A stretch of DNA of 41,714 nt, from positions 1 to 41,714 of the forward strand of contig CAWVSV010000007.1 of NCBI GenBank assembly GCA_963933095.1, given 5' to 3'. Source of the stretch: UBA1124 sp963933095. Its GTDB lineage: Bacteria > Pseudomonadota > Gammaproteobacteria > Pseudomonadales > Cellvibrionaceae. Each line of letters begins with the position of its first letter. Position 1 is the stretch's first letter. Made by a program: the position numbers and the translations under genes. This document shows positions 25,554-34,761 of this stretch, in pieces. The notes below the pieces were generated by a model. It worked only from the letters and a program-made list of their open reading frames with translations. It made no database searches and was not told the origin of the DNA.

Positions 25554-25597
25554 GCAGGCATAAAAAAACCCCATTGAAGGGGTTTTTTTATGCCTGC
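25554..25597. terminator. Bidirectional terminator between yejF and ppiD
   Basis: A perfect 19-bp stem (25554-25572 with 25579-25597) and a 6-nt loop. The core is AAAAAAACCCC/GGGGTTTTTTT, so each strand has a GC stem followed by seven U residues, flanked by a further GCAGGCA/TGCCTGC pair. It serves both yejF (plus) and ppiD (minus). Confidence 0.95.
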
Positions 25598-25610
25598 ATT
25601 ACGCTGAGTG

Positions 25611-27488
25611 TTAACGAATTTCAATTTCCGCCAACTGCTTTAGCTCATCGCGAAATGCTTGGTAATCTGAAGCCGCTGTCTTCAAAGTCAATTGATCAGC
25701 CAAATTCTGCTGCTCAATCTCATTTAAAGAGCTAAACACACCGGCATTGACCTTACTTAGACTGAGCACAACAAAATCACCATTACTGGTACTAAAACCA
25801 GAGATCTCATCACTAGCTTCAGGCTTGGGCAGAACAAACGCCTGTTGTGATATTTCAATGTCGATCGTGGTATCACTGCGTACAACGCTTTTAGCGTCTT
25901 CTACAGTAAGACCAGCGGCAATGGCAAGCTCTTGTAAATTTCCGCCTGCTGCAAGAGCCGCTACTATTTCCGCCCCTTGGGCCTGCAACTGCTGCTCTGC
26001 TTTAGAGGACTTTAACTGTGATTCGATCTGAGTTGATACAACGCTCTGTGCCTTAATATGCGATTCAACCTGCTGAATAAGCTTAACAACGACAACGCGC
26101 TGATCACTCAATTCAATTAAATCACTGCTATTACCGTCGCTCAGCACATCATCGCTAAATACCGCTTCGAGTATCTTGCTATTAGCTGTAATGCCTTTGC
26201 CTCCAGTGCGATCAAACAGCTCAGATTTGGCAACAGTCAAACCCAGATCGACACCTACCTCAGTCAAGTTCTCGGCGTTATAAGACTGCTCGGCCAAACT
26301 CTCCAGTAATTCAGCAAACTTTGCTTCAGCTTTCGCACGCTTAAGACTAAAGCTAATCGCCGGTTTTTGCTCGGCTAACGATGGCGCATCTGCACCGCGA
26401 ATCTCCAACAATTTAATAATATGGATACCGGCATCGGTCTCTATAGCCGCAGAAATTTGGTCTAATTCCAACTCAGCCAATGCAACCTCGAAAGCCTCTG
26501 GAAAAGTATCACCAGAACTAAAGCCAAGATCGCCACCAGATTCACTGCTACCCACATCTTCTGAATAGGTTTTAGCCAAATCAGCGAAAACTGCACCAGC
26601 GGCTAATTCAGCCTGCAGCGCCTTCAGCTGAGCCTGCTCAGAACCATCCTCTTTTAACTCCAATAAGATGTGCGCTGCGCGACGTTCAATACTGGCTTCA
26701 AATTCAACCAAATCTTTCTGATACTGAGCATCAATTTCTGCTTCGGTAATATCAACTTTTGACATTAATGCATCAGGCGTCAAATCAATATATTCAATAG
26801 CTACCTGCTCTGGCTGTACGAACTGGCTTTTATTAGCACTGTAAAAAGCAGTAACCTCTTCAGCTGTTATAGCAGTATTAGCCAAAACTTTTGCTTTAGA
26901 CAAAGTGGTGAAGGAGAAGCTTCTAGATTGCAGCGACAGTGCTGCATTAGCATCAAGCTCGTTTGCAAGAGGGAAGTCACTAGCACTCAGCCCGAGCTGC
27001 AACTGATTATTAATCAAATCTCGCTCCAGCAAAACTTTATAGGTTGCCGGTGTGTAACCCATGTTACGCAATACAGCAACAAACTTTTCGCTATCAAAAT
27101 TGCCATCAGTTTGAAATTGACTCGAAGCCAAAATAATCTGATCCAGTTTTGAGCTAGAAATAGCCATGCTTAGATCAGCAGCCCCCTGACTCAACAACTC
27201 ACGCTCGATCAAATTATTCAATACCGGCTCACGAAGACTCTCATCACTGATAAAATTAGCCGGTAAGTTTTGGCCAAAACGCGCTATCATTTGCTGCTTT
27301 TGCAAATATATCGCACGATTTAAGTCCGTTTCAGAAATGTCATTACCATTAACCTGAGCAGCGTTTTGCCCTAAGCCGGAATCACTAAAAAGTGAGTCCA
27401 CGCCAAACAGGGCTAACGGCACGATAATGATACCAATGATAATAAAGGCAAATGTGCCCTTCAGGTTGTCGCGGATACTTTGCAGCAT
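25611..27488 (-). CDS. ppiD: Periplasmic folding chaperone PpiD
   Basis: 625 aa, anchored by one N-terminal helix (about residues 12-34) with the rest in the periplasm. The N-terminal SurA-like region begins with AAQVNGNDISETDLNRAI. A single parvulin-type domain lies near residues 260-365 (ERRAAHILLELKEDGSEQAQ, then YSEDVGSSESGGDLGFSSG). PpiD sits near the Sec translocon and helps newly exported proteins fold; its isomerase activity is weak or absent in E. coli. It follows hupB, as in many gammaproteobacteria. Confidence 0.95.
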   Translation of the reverse strand: MLQSIRDNLKGTFAFIIIGIIIVPLALFGVDSLFSDSGLGQNAAQVNGNDISETDLNRAIYLQKQQMIARFGQNLPANFISDESLREPVLNNLIERELLSQGAADLSMAISSSKLDQIILASSQFQTDGNFDSEKFVAVLRNMGYTPATYKVLLERDLINNQLQLGLSASDFPLANELDANAALSLQSRSFSFTTLSKAKVLANTAITAEEVTAFYSANKSQFVQPEQVAIEYIDLTPDALMSKVDITEAEIDAQYQKDLVEFEASIERRAAHILLELKEDGSEQAQLKALQAELAAGAVFADLAKTYSEDVGSSESGGDLGFSSGDTFPEAFEVALAELELDQISAAIETDAGIHIIKLLEIRGADAPSLAEQKPAISFSLKRAKAEAKFAELLESLAEQSYNAENLTEVGVDLGLTVAKSELFDRTGGKGITANSKILEAVFSDDVLSDGNSSDLIELSDQRVVVVKLIQQVESHIKAQSVVSTQIESQLKSSKAEQQLQAQGAEIVAALAAGGNLQELAIAAGLTVEDAKSVVRSDTTIDIEISQQAFVLPKPEASDEISGFSTSNGDFVVLSLSKVNAGVFSSLNEIEQQNLADQLTLKTAASDYQAFRDELKQLAEIEIR

Positions 27489-27559
27489 GATAAGCTCGTT
27501 GTTGTGTATGTATGGGCTTTAATAAGACAGATACAGGAGATTATACTTGTAACAATAAA

Positions 27560-27587
27560 AAAGGCGCACCGTCACTGATGCGCCTTT
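27560..27587 (-). terminator. Rho-independent terminator of hupB
   Basis: AAAGGCGCA (27560-27568) and TGCGCCTTT (27579-27587) form a 9-bp stem with a 10-nt loop. Read on the minus strand it is followed by a T-rich run (TTTTTTATT), so it terminates transcripts coming from hupB. ppiD then needs its own promoter in the roughly 70 bp that remain. Confidence 0.85.
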
Positions 27588-27642
27588 CACTGACTATATA
27601 CGAATGGCGCCTAAACACTATTCGAGTTTAGCAACGGGTAAA

Positions 27643-27915
27643 TTAATTTACCGCGTCTTTCAGTGCTTTACCGGCTTTAAAACTTGGTACTTTGGCGGCC
27701 TTGATTTGAATCTCAGCGCCAGTTTGCGGGTTACGGCCAGTACGAGCAGCGCGATCTTTCACAGAGAAAGTACCGAAGCCAACGAGAGCAACTTGCTCGC
27801 CTTTCTTCAGTTCGGTAGTAATGGTTTCAACTACAGCATCCAAGGCGCGACCAGCAGCAGCTTTTGGAATGTCGGCAGAAGAAGCGATGGCTTCGATCAG
27901 CTCAGATTTGTTCAC
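27643..27915 (-). CDS. hupB: DNA-binding protein HU-beta
   Basis: The GTG at 27915, with AAGGGG 6-7 nt upstream, gives the standard 90-aa HU protein (NKSELIEAIASSADIPKAAA). The longer frame from 27984 would add 23 residues unlike any HU. The DNA-binding arm is present: GFGTFSVKDRAARTGRNPQT, followed by IKAAKVPSFKAGKALKDAV. HU bends and compacts DNA and assists replication and transcription. It lies between lon and ppiD, the common gammaproteobacterial order. Confidence 0.95.
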   Translation of the reverse strand: MNKSELIEAIASSADIPKAAAGRALDAVVETITTELKKGEQVALVGFGTFSVKDRAARTGRNPQTGAEIQIKAAKVPSFKAGKALKDAVN

Positions 27916-27987
27916 ACTAAACCCCTTATTATATTTAAAAAATAAAACCGTCGATGGTTCTACGTGTTCATTACAGAATAACATTCG

Positions 27988-28016
27988 CTTTTACGCGAGA
28001 TTATTAATCTCGTCAA
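27988..28016 (-). promoter_or_regulatory. Candidate hupB promoter with an inverted repeat in its spacer
   Basis: On the minus strand, TTGACG (28016-28011) is followed after 17 nt by TAAAAG (27993-27988), a plausible sigma-70 pair (5/6 and 4/6). The spacer and last -35 bases hold a perfect inverted repeat, CGAGATTaatAATCTCG (27996-28012). A protein bound there would block the polymerase, so it may be an operator. Confidence 0.45.
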
Positions 28017-28217
28017 AGGCCTGATGTACCAAGACCTACAGCAATGGTGGAGTTTTATACCAAGCACCAATGCCTCGGTCAAGAAAACATTTCGGCTTTA
28101 GCGTATTAGTTCACGAGTCGCCTAGTTTTCAAACAATTCTGAGTGCTAGAGTGACAAAGAACTGCCAAAATGACGGCCCTAGTTACTTTAATCATAAAGC
28201 ATTGAAAAACAAAAAAA

Positions 28218-30635
28218 TTAATGAGTGCTGATACGACCCTTGCCACCCGCTTCGTTCGCAGCCGCTTCAAGCCTAGAGTACTCTTCATCAGTTAGAGGTT
28301 CAGGCATGTGAACTAGCGCTGTTTCGAGCACCTGATCGACCCAGCGCACAGGTACAATAGTTAAATCGGCTTTAATATTGTCCGGAATTTCTTTCAAGTC
28401 ACGCTCATTTTCATGAGGGATAATGACCGTTTTAATCCCACCCCTATGAGCCGCCAGCAACTTCTCCTTCAGCCCACCAATTTTAAGAACCTCTCCGCGC
28501 AAGGTTATTTCGCCGGTCATAGCTACATCGGCTCGGACTGGAATATTAGTCAGCACAGATACCAGCGCAGTGCACATGCCAACGCCAGCACTTGGGCCAT
28601 CTTTAGGCGTAGCACCCTCCGGCACATGAATGTGGATATCAGTATTTTCGTGATAATCTGGCGCTACCCCAAGAGCCTGCGAACGTGAGCGCACTACGGT
28701 AATGGCGGCCTGAATGGACTCCTGCATGACATCACCTAGCGAGCCGGTTTTAGTTAGCCGCCCACGGCCCTTAACCGCCGACGCCTCAATAGTCAGCAAC
28801 TCACCACCGACCTGGGTCCAAGCCAGGCCGGTCACTTGCCCCACTTGGTTCTGCTCTTCGGCACGACCATAGTCACTCTTACGCACACCCAAATAATCCT
28901 CTAATGATTCTGCAGTAACCACATCCTCAGCCGCCTTGGAGTCTCGTACATGGCGCGTTACAACCTTGCGGCATAACTTGGCAATCTCTCGATCTAAACC
29001 ACGCACACCCGCCTCTCGCGTGTAATATCGAACAACATCAAGAATGGCCGCATTATCGATACTCATCTCATTCACCTTGAGACCATTAGCCTTCATCTGC
29101 TTGGGAATCAGATAACGGATAGCAATATTGACTTTTTCATCTTCGGTGTAACCAGGGATTCTAATCACTTCCATTCGATCCAGTAGCGGACCCGGAATAT
29201 TCATCGAGTTTGACGTGCAGATAAACATCACGTCCGATAGATCGTAATCGACTTCCAAGTAGTGGTCATTAAAGCTATTGTTTTGCTCTGGATCGAGCAC
29301 CTCTAACAAGGCCGAGGCTGGATCGCCACGGTTATCCATGCCCATTTTGTCAATTTCATCGAGTAAGAATAGCGGATTCTTGACGCCCACTTTAGACATT
29401 TTCTGAATCAGCTTGCCCGGCAAAGAACCGATATACGTTTTGCGATGACCACGAATTTCAGCCTCGTCACGAACACCGCCCAATGCCATACGCACAAACT
29501 GACGATTGGTAGCTTTAGCGATCGACTGCCCCAAAGAGGTTTTACCCACCCCTGGCGGACCAACTAGGCAAAGAATAGGGCCGCGCATTTTTTTGACGCG
29601 CTTTTGTACGGCCAGATATTCAAGTATCCGCTCTTTAACTTCCTCTAATCCATAGTGATCGCTTTCCAACACTGACTCGGCACGTTTCAGATCATGGCGC
29701 ACCTTACTCCGCTTGGACCAAGGCACCTTTATCATCCAGTCGATATAGGCCCTGACAACTGAAGCTTCAGCAGACATAGGTGACATCATTTTTAGCTTGC
29801 CTAGCTCCGAAAGTGCTTTACTTTCTGCCTCTTCAGACATTTTGGCAGCAGTAATTTTGTTCTGTAATTCCACAAACTCATCAGGCTCATCGCCCATACC
29901 GCCAAGTTCTTTCTGAATGGCTTTCATCTGCTCATTGAGATAATACTCGCGCTGACTCTTCTCCATTTGCTTCTTTACACGACCGCGAATTTTTTTCTCC
30001 ACTTGAAAGAGGTCAATCTCGGCTTCCATAAGCCCCAGCAAGTGATCAACCCGCAAGCCGACATTGTCCATCTCTAAAACTTCTTGCTTTTGAGGCAGTT
30101 CTAAAGACATGTGAGCAGCGATGGTATCCGACAAACGACCGACTTCATCGATGCCCGATAACGACGACATCACTTCAGTCGGGACCTTCTTACTCAGGTT
30201 TACGTACTGCTCAAACTGCCCCATTAAAGTGCCCAGTAGCGCTTCATTTTCTTTTGCTTCTGGACCTAGATCAGCCATATCGTTAACACTGGCACGATAA
30301 TAACTCTCGCAATCTTGCACAGAACTAACGACGGCTCGACGCTCACCCTCAACCAAGACCTTGACGGTACCATCAGGCAGTTTAAGCAGCTGCAATATGG
30401 TAGACACAGTGCCAACGCCATAGATGTCTTCGGCTTTTGGGTCGTCATCCGATGCCACTTTCTGTGCGATTAGGAGCACCTGTTTATCGCCCTTCATAGC
30501 CTCTTCAAGTGCTGCAATAGACTTAGCTCGACCGACAAATAAAGGGATAACCATGTGCGGGTAAACAACAACATCTCGCAATGGTAATAACGGCAAATCG
30601 GCTACAGGAGTCACGGAGTCTTCAGATTGATCCAT
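28218..30635 (-). CDS. lon: ATP-dependent protease Lon
   Basis: The ATG at 30635 has GAGG upstream and gives 805 aa (E. coli 784); a longer frame from 30680 adds 15 unlikely residues. Domains in order: N-terminal LON substrate domain (LPLLPLRDVVVYPHMVIPL), coiled region, AAA+ module with Walker A GPPGVGKTS near residue 357 and Walker B FLLDEIDKM, and the protease domain with catalytic Ser682 in PKDGPSAGVGM and the dyad lysine in GGLKEKLLAAHRGG. Lon degrades damaged and short-lived regulatory proteins. It follows clpX and precedes hupB. Confidence 0.97.
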   Translation of the reverse strand: MDQSEDSVTPVADLPLLPLRDVVVYPHMVIPLFVGRAKSIAALEEAMKGDKQVLLIAQKVASDDDPKAEDIYGVGTVSTILQLLKLPDGTVKVLVEGERRAVVSSVQDCESYYRASVNDMADLGPEAKENEALLGTLMGQFEQYVNLSKKVPTEVMSSLSGIDEVGRLSDTIAAHMSLELPQKQEVLEMDNVGLRVDHLLGLMEAEIDLFQVEKKIRGRVKKQMEKSQREYYLNEQMKAIQKELGGMGDEPDEFVELQNKITAAKMSEEAESKALSELGKLKMMSPMSAEASVVRAYIDWMIKVPWSKRSKVRHDLKRAESVLESDHYGLEEVKERILEYLAVQKRVKKMRGPILCLVGPPGVGKTSLGQSIAKATNRQFVRMALGGVRDEAEIRGHRKTYIGSLPGKLIQKMSKVGVKNPLFLLDEIDKMGMDNRGDPASALLEVLDPEQNNSFNDHYLEVDYDLSDVMFICTSNSMNIPGPLLDRMEVIRIPGYTEDEKVNIAIRYLIPKQMKANGLKVNEMSIDNAAILDVVRYYTREAGVRGLDREIAKLCRKVVTRHVRDSKAAEDVVTAESLEDYLGVRKSDYGRAEEQNQVGQVTGLAWTQVGGELLTIEASAVKGRGRLTKTGSLGDVMQESIQAAITVVRSRSQALGVAPDYHENTDIHIHVPEGATPKDGPSAGVGMCTALVSVLTNIPVRADVAMTGEITLRGEVLKIGGLKEKLLAAHRGGIKTVIIPHENERDLKEIPDNIKADLTIVPVRWVDQVLETALVHMPEPLTDEEYSRLEAAANEAGGKGRISTH

Positions 30636-30696
30636 AAAATGCCTCACAAATTTAAATTGAATAGCGGCCAGATAGGCCAAAGTTACACATTAAGGG

Positions 30697-30722
30697 TGGG
30701 GGTTGATGCAAGTAATTACAAG
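30697..30722 (-). promoter_or_regulatory. Candidate heat-shock (sigma-32-type) promoter of lon
   Basis: On the minus strand, CTTGTA (30722-30717) is followed after 14 nt by CCCCCA (30702-30697). The sigma-32 pattern is CTTGAA, 13-17 nt, CCCCAT. It lies about 60 bp upstream of the lon ATG and downstream of the clpX terminator, as expected for a separate heat-induced lon transcript. Confidence 0.45.
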
Positions 30723-30762
30723 TTCAAGCCTAGCTTTCTTAGGCCTTTTAACCAATACAAAT

Positions 30763-30793
30763 AGCAAAAAAGACCTTTAAGGCCTTTTTTGCT
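30763..30793 (-). terminator. Rho-independent terminator of clpX
   Basis: AGCAAAAAAGACC (30763-30775) pairs with GGCCTTTTTTGCT (30781-30793) with one mismatch and a 5-nt loop. On the minus strand the stem GGCCTTAAAGGTC is followed by six U residues, 25 bp after the clpX stop. Confidence 0.85.
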
Positions 30794-30817
30794 AAGGAAC
30801 ATAGCTCAACTAACCAC

Positions 30818-32107
30818 TCAGTCTTTTTGAGCGACAGCTTGCTCCTCTGCCTCGTAAACCAGTAACGGCTCAGAATCACCTTCAATGACAGAAGCATCAA
30901 CCACAATCTTGCTCACGCCTGGCTCGGAAGGAATTTTATACATAGTCTCAAGTAATACGGACTCCATGATGGAACGTAAACCGCGAGCCCCAGTCTTTCT
31001 ATCCATGGCTTTTTGTGCAATAGATTCGAGGGCATCGTCACGAAAATCAATATCGACAGACTCCATCTCAAACAACTTGGAATACTGCTTAGTAAGCGAA
31101 TTCTTAGGCTCAGTAAGAATTTTGACTAACGCCTCTTTATCCAACTCTTGCAATGTTGCAATCATTGGCAATCGCCCGACAAACTCAGGAATCAAGCCGT
31201 AGCGCACCAGATCTTCGGCCTCTAAATCTTCTAGTGTTTGACCGAAACTTTTAGCGTCGTCCTTACTCTTAACTTCGGCACCAAATCCAATACCACCCTT
31301 CTCCGAGCGATCGCGAATAACTTTATCCAAACCGGCAAAAGCACCACCGCAGATAAATAGGATGCTCGATGTATCAACCTGCAAAAATTCCTGTTGCGGG
31401 TGCTTGCGGCCACCTTGTGGAGGAACCGATGCAACAGTACCTTCAATCAATTTCAAAAGCGCCTGCTGCACACCTTCACCAGATACATCACGTGTGATGG
31501 ACGGATTGTCAGACTTGCGTGAAATCTTGTCGATCTCGTCAATATAGACAATTCCCTGCTGGGCCTTCTCAACATCGTAGTCGCACTTTTGCAGCAGCTT
31601 TTGAATAATATTTTCGACATCTTCACCCACATAACCGGCTTCGGTTAAGGTGGTAGCGTCGGCTATAGTAAATGGCACATTCAAGGTTCGCGCCAGCGTC
31701 TCTGCCAGCAGCGTTTTACCGCTGCCTGTTGGCCCCACCATTAAGATGTTACTTTTACCCAGTTCGACCTCGTCCTGCCCCTTCTTCTTACTCCCAATGC
31801 GCAGACGCTTGTAATGGTTATAAACGGCAACCGCGAGTACTTTTTTAGCGCGTTCTTGGCCGATAACATAACTGCCCAAAGTTTCGGATATATCCATCGG
31901 AGTAGGCAAAGTATCGTCATCGCCCTCGCTGGAGGATTCTTGAATCTCCTCGCGAATAATATCGTTACACAGATCTACGCATTCGTCGCAAACAAATACC
32001 GAGGGGCCCGCAATTAATTTGCGAACTTCGTGCTGGCTTTTGCCGCAAAAAGAGCAGTACAACAACTTGCCGCTGTCATCACCGCCGTCTTTGGTGTGAT
32101 CGGTCAT
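30818..32107 (-). CDS. clpX: ATP-dependent Clp protease ATP-binding subunit ClpX
   Basis: 429 aa unfoldase that feeds substrates to ClpP. The N-terminal zinc domain has Cys18, Cys21, Cys40 and Cys43 (YCSFCGK, VCDECVDLC). The AAA+ module has Walker A GPTGSGKT near residue 125, the pore loop AGYVGEDVEN and Walker B IVYIDEIDKI. The ClpP-contact IGF loop is present in KGGIGFGAEVKSK. Length is normal. It follows clpP on the same strand with about 120 bp between; its terminator precedes lon. Confidence 0.97.
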   Translation of the reverse strand: MTDHTKDGGDDSGKLLYCSFCGKSQHEVRKLIAGPSVFVCDECVDLCNDIIREEIQESSSEGDDDTLPTPMDISETLGSYVIGQERAKKVLAVAVYNHYKRLRIGSKKKGQDEVELGKSNILMVGPTGSGKTLLAETLARTLNVPFTIADATTLTEAGYVGEDVENIIQKLLQKCDYDVEKAQQGIVYIDEIDKISRKSDNPSITRDVSGEGVQQALLKLIEGTVASVPPQGGRKHPQQEFLQVDTSSILFICGGAFAGLDKVIRDRSEKGGIGFGAEVKSKDDAKSFGQTLEDLEAEDLVRYGLIPEFVGRLPMIATLQELDKEALVKILTEPKNSLTKQYSKLFEMESVDIDFRDDALESIAQKAMDRKTGARGLRSIMESVLLETMYKIPSEPGVSKIVVDASVIEGDSEPLLVYEAEEQAVAQKD

Positions 32108-32229
32108 TAAACCGCTCCATCTCTTTTCAGTTATAAAGAATTATTGCTTAGTGCTAATTAGATGTGGGCTTAAACAACATTTTTCAAGCTCAACACCCAT
32201 CATCATACCAAATACCTTAAAAAAACCGC

Positions 32230-32850
32230 CTAACGACTCTCTAATACCTCGTCGATGAGGCCATACTTTACTGACTCTTGCGCACTCATAAAGTTATCGC
32301 GTTCGGTATCGACAGCAATATCTTCAGCGGTTTTACCGGTGTGCAGAGCCATTATCTCATTTAACCGCGAGCGAGTTTTAAGGATTTCCTGCGCCTGAAT
32401 ATGAATATCAGAAGCCTGACCTTGAGCCCCACCGCTGGGCTGATGAATCATTGTACGAGCATTAGGCAGAGCATAGCGCTTACCCTTGGTACCCGCTGTA
32501 AGTAAGAAGGCGCCCATACTGCAAGCCTGACCAATAACCATAGTACTAACGTCAGGCTTAATAAATTGCATAGTGTCATAAATTGACAGCCCAGCCGAAA
32601 CCGAACCACCGGGAGAGTTGATGTATAGGTGAATGTCTTTGTCAGGGTTTTCAGCTTCTAAAAATAACAGCTGCGCCACCACCAAGTTGGCCATATGATC
32701 TTCGACTTGCCCAACCATAAAAATTACTCGCTCTTTTAGCAGGCGAGAATAAATATCATACGAGCGCTCACCGCGAGCAGTCTGCTCGACAACCATAGGC
32801 ACCAGCCCACTGGAGCGGATTTCTGTTGCTTGGTTTGAGTTTTCAAACAT
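32230..32850 (-). CDS. clpP: ATP-dependent Clp protease proteolytic subunit ClpP
   Basis: The ATG at 32850, preceded by AAGGAAAG, gives 206 aa; the longer frame to 32943 is unlikely. The catalytic triad is Ser111 (GQACSMGAFLL), His136 (ARTMIHQPSGG) and Asp185 (DTERDNF), which equals E. coli positions counting its 14-residue propeptide. ClpP forms the tetradecameric protease chamber used with ClpX or ClpA. Between tig and clpX, the standard order. Confidence 0.97.
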   Translation of the reverse strand: MFENSNQATEIRSSGLVPMVVEQTARGERSYDIYSRLLKERVIFMVGQVEDHMANLVVAQLLFLEAENPDKDIHLYINSPGGSVSAGLSIYDTMQFIKPDVSTMVIGQACSMGAFLLTAGTKGKRYALPNARTMIHQPSGGAQGQASDIHIQAQEILKTRSRLNEIMALHTGKTAEDIAVDTERDNFMSAQESVKYGLIDEVLESR

Positions 32851-33000
32851 GCGTGTGCTTTCCTTATATGACGAGTTTCGGACGCCAGCCATGGAATAAA
32901 AAATAACGGCCAGATAACAATTCGTTATCAGCTTAACGCGCAATCAAGCGTTATACCAGTAACGCAGTATAATTGATTTTATTTAATAATTTTTTAAACA

Positions 33001-33047
33001 AAAAAAGCCGCGAAGTGCTCGATAAACAGCAACTGCGCGGCTTTTTT
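33001..33047. terminator. Terminator between tig and clpP
   Basis: AAAAAAGCCGCG (33001-33012) and CGCGGCTTTTTT (33036-33047) form a perfect 12-bp stem with a 23-nt loop, with U-runs on both strands. It lies 43 bp after the tig stop. It implies that clpP has its own promoter downstream at about 32860-33000. Confidence 0.85.
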
Positions 33048-33089
33048 GATCAACAACCCAGATATATGGGCTGCCGACAACTTACGTTA

Positions 33090-34400
33090 TTAAGCGTTTT
33101 GCGGCTTAATCAAATCGTCGTAACTACTGTCTTGCTCGGTAACTTTAGCAGCGGCCATTACATGCTCAACTACCTGATCTTCCAGCACAGCGGCTTCAAC
33201 ACCCTGCAGCATCTGTTCATTACTGTAGTAATACTCAACAACTTCTTCCGGTGACTGATAAGTTGAAGCTACCTCTTCAACCATGGCGCGAACCTTATCG
33301 CCATCAGCCTTTAGTTTGGCGGTATTGATAACTTCACCAACCAACAAACCCAGCGCCACTCTACGAGCAGCTTCTTCTTTAAACATGTCATCTGGCAACA
33401 ATGCCTTGCCATCGATCTTATCGGTAGCACCGCCAAATTGCTGCATCATCTGATTGCGCAGCGTCTGTATCTCGTTGGCAACCAATGGGCTGGGTAGATC
33501 AACTGGATTAGCTTCAACCAAGCTATCCATAACCTGCTTCTTTATTTTGGCTTTCGCGGCGTTGGCCAGCTCGCGATCCATATTGCCTTTTACTTCTTCG
33601 CGAAATTTGGCCTCACCACCCTCTTCAACACCAAATTTAACGTAGAGCTCATCGTTTAGCTCCGGCAACTCGCTTTCAAGAACCTTTATTAGCTTAACGG
33701 TAAACTCAACAGCAGCACCCTTAAGTTCATCAGCTTTATAATCATCTGGGAAAGTTAGCGACAGAATCTTTTCTTCGCCCGCTTTAAGGCCAACCACACC
33801 ATCTTCAAAGCCAGGGATCATAGAACCCGAACCCAGCAGCAATTCATGAGCTTCAGCCTTACTGCCGGCGAACTCTTCGCCATCTTTAGTGCCAACAAAG
33901 TCGATAGTCGCCTTGTCGCCAATTGCAGCGGCACGATCAACTTCAGACCAAGTCGCCTGCTGCTTGCGCAGAACTTCGATCATGTTACCGACGTCTACGT
34001 CAGAAACATTGGCGTTGTGCTTGGTAACTTCAATTTTAGATAGGTCAGCCAAGTCTATTGAAGGATAAACTTCAAAAGTTGCGACGTATTCCAGATCTTT
34101 ACCCTCAGCAACTTCTTTAGCTTCAATAGAAGGCTGACCGGCAGGTTTAACATCTTCTTTTTGAACCGCCTCATAGAATGAACGACTCATCACTTCGCCA
34201 ATAACTTCCTGGCGAACACCCGCACCGTAACGCTGCTTAATGACCTTCATTGGCACTTTGCCTTGACGAAAGCCGTTGATGCGAACATTTTTTGACGCGT
34301 CTTTCAGGCGTTTAGCAACTTCGCTTTCTACCTGAACAGAAGGAACACCTACGGTTAAACGGCGCTCTAGGCCTGAAGTTGTCTCAATAGAAACCTGCAT
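33090..34400 (-). CDS. tig: Trigger factor
   Basis: 436 aa ribosome-bound chaperone. The ribosome-docking signature GFRQGKVP is at residues 43-50. The FKBP-type isomerase domain lies near residues 160-235 (GDKATIDFVGTKDGEEFAG, GSGSMIPGFEDGVVGLKAGE). The remainder is the helical C-terminal cradle (LNDELYVKFGVEEGG and MMQQFGG). Trigger factor shields nascent chains leaving the ribosome. It heads the tig-clpP-clpX-lon-hupB-ppiD series and follows tRNA-Leu. Confidence 0.97.
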   Translation of the reverse strand: MQVSIETTSGLERRLTVGVPSVQVESEVAKRLKDASKNVRINGFRQGKVPMKVIKQRYGAGVRQEVIGEVMSRSFYEAVQKEDVKPAGQPSIEAKEVAEGKDLEYVATFEVYPSIDLADLSKIEVTKHNANVSDVDVGNMIEVLRKQQATWSEVDRAAAIGDKATIDFVGTKDGEEFAGSKAEAHELLLGSGSMIPGFEDGVVGLKAGEEKILSLTFPDDYKADELKGAAVEFTVKLIKVLESELPELNDELYVKFGVEEGGEAKFREEVKGNMDRELANAAKAKIKKQVMDSLVEANPVDLPSPLVANEIQTLRNQMMQQFGGATDKIDGKALLPDDMFKEEAARRVALGLLVGEVINTAKLKADGDKVRAMVEEVASTYQSPEEVVEYYYSNEQMLQGVEAAVLEDQVVEHVMAAAKVTEQDSSYDDLIKPQNA

Positions 34401-34425
34401 ATCGTCCTCACAATGATCAGTCTAG

Positions 34426-34452
34426 CTTTTTGGTACAGACAGCACCAAAAAG
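34426..34452. repeat. 9-bp inverted repeat in the tig leader
   Basis: CTTTTTGGT (34426-34434) and ACCAAAAAG (34444-34452), loop 9 nt, between tRNA-Leu and the tig start. Low GC in the stem and no following T-run on the minus strand make termination doubtful. It could limit tRNA read-through or sit in the tig 5' leader. Confidence 0.5.
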
Positions 34453-34505
34453 TGAATATAAATCGTGCAGCCCCACCTATAAAGAAGAGCAACACAATAA
34501 GAGTA

Positions 34506-34590
34506 TGGTGCGGTCGGAGAGACTTGAACTCTCACACCTTACGGCACTAGAACCTAAATCTAGCGTGTCTACCAATTCCACCACGACCGC
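34506..34590 (-). tRNA. tRNA-Leu (anticodon UAG)
   Basis: 85 nt including an encoded CCA end. The acceptor stem GCGGTCG pairs with CGACCGC. The anticodon arm is CTAGA-TTTAGGT-TCTAG, giving anticodon UAG for CUN leucine codons. A long variable arm (TGCCGTAAGGTGT) marks it as class II, and the T arm GAGAGTTCAAGTCTCTC is intact. It lies about 105 bp upstream of tig. Confidence 0.97.
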
Positions 34591-34761
34591 AGTAAGCAGC
34601 TAAATACCAGCCGCCAAATATACATAAGCCATTGATTTTAAGAGATTTTCTTAAAAAACCAAGCCAGCTGTATAAAGTGGTGGCAGATTGTGCCACAGCA
34701 TGGATTGAGGTTCAACGATTAACACGGCAATTAATCACCCTCAAAGGAACCAGAGGCGATT

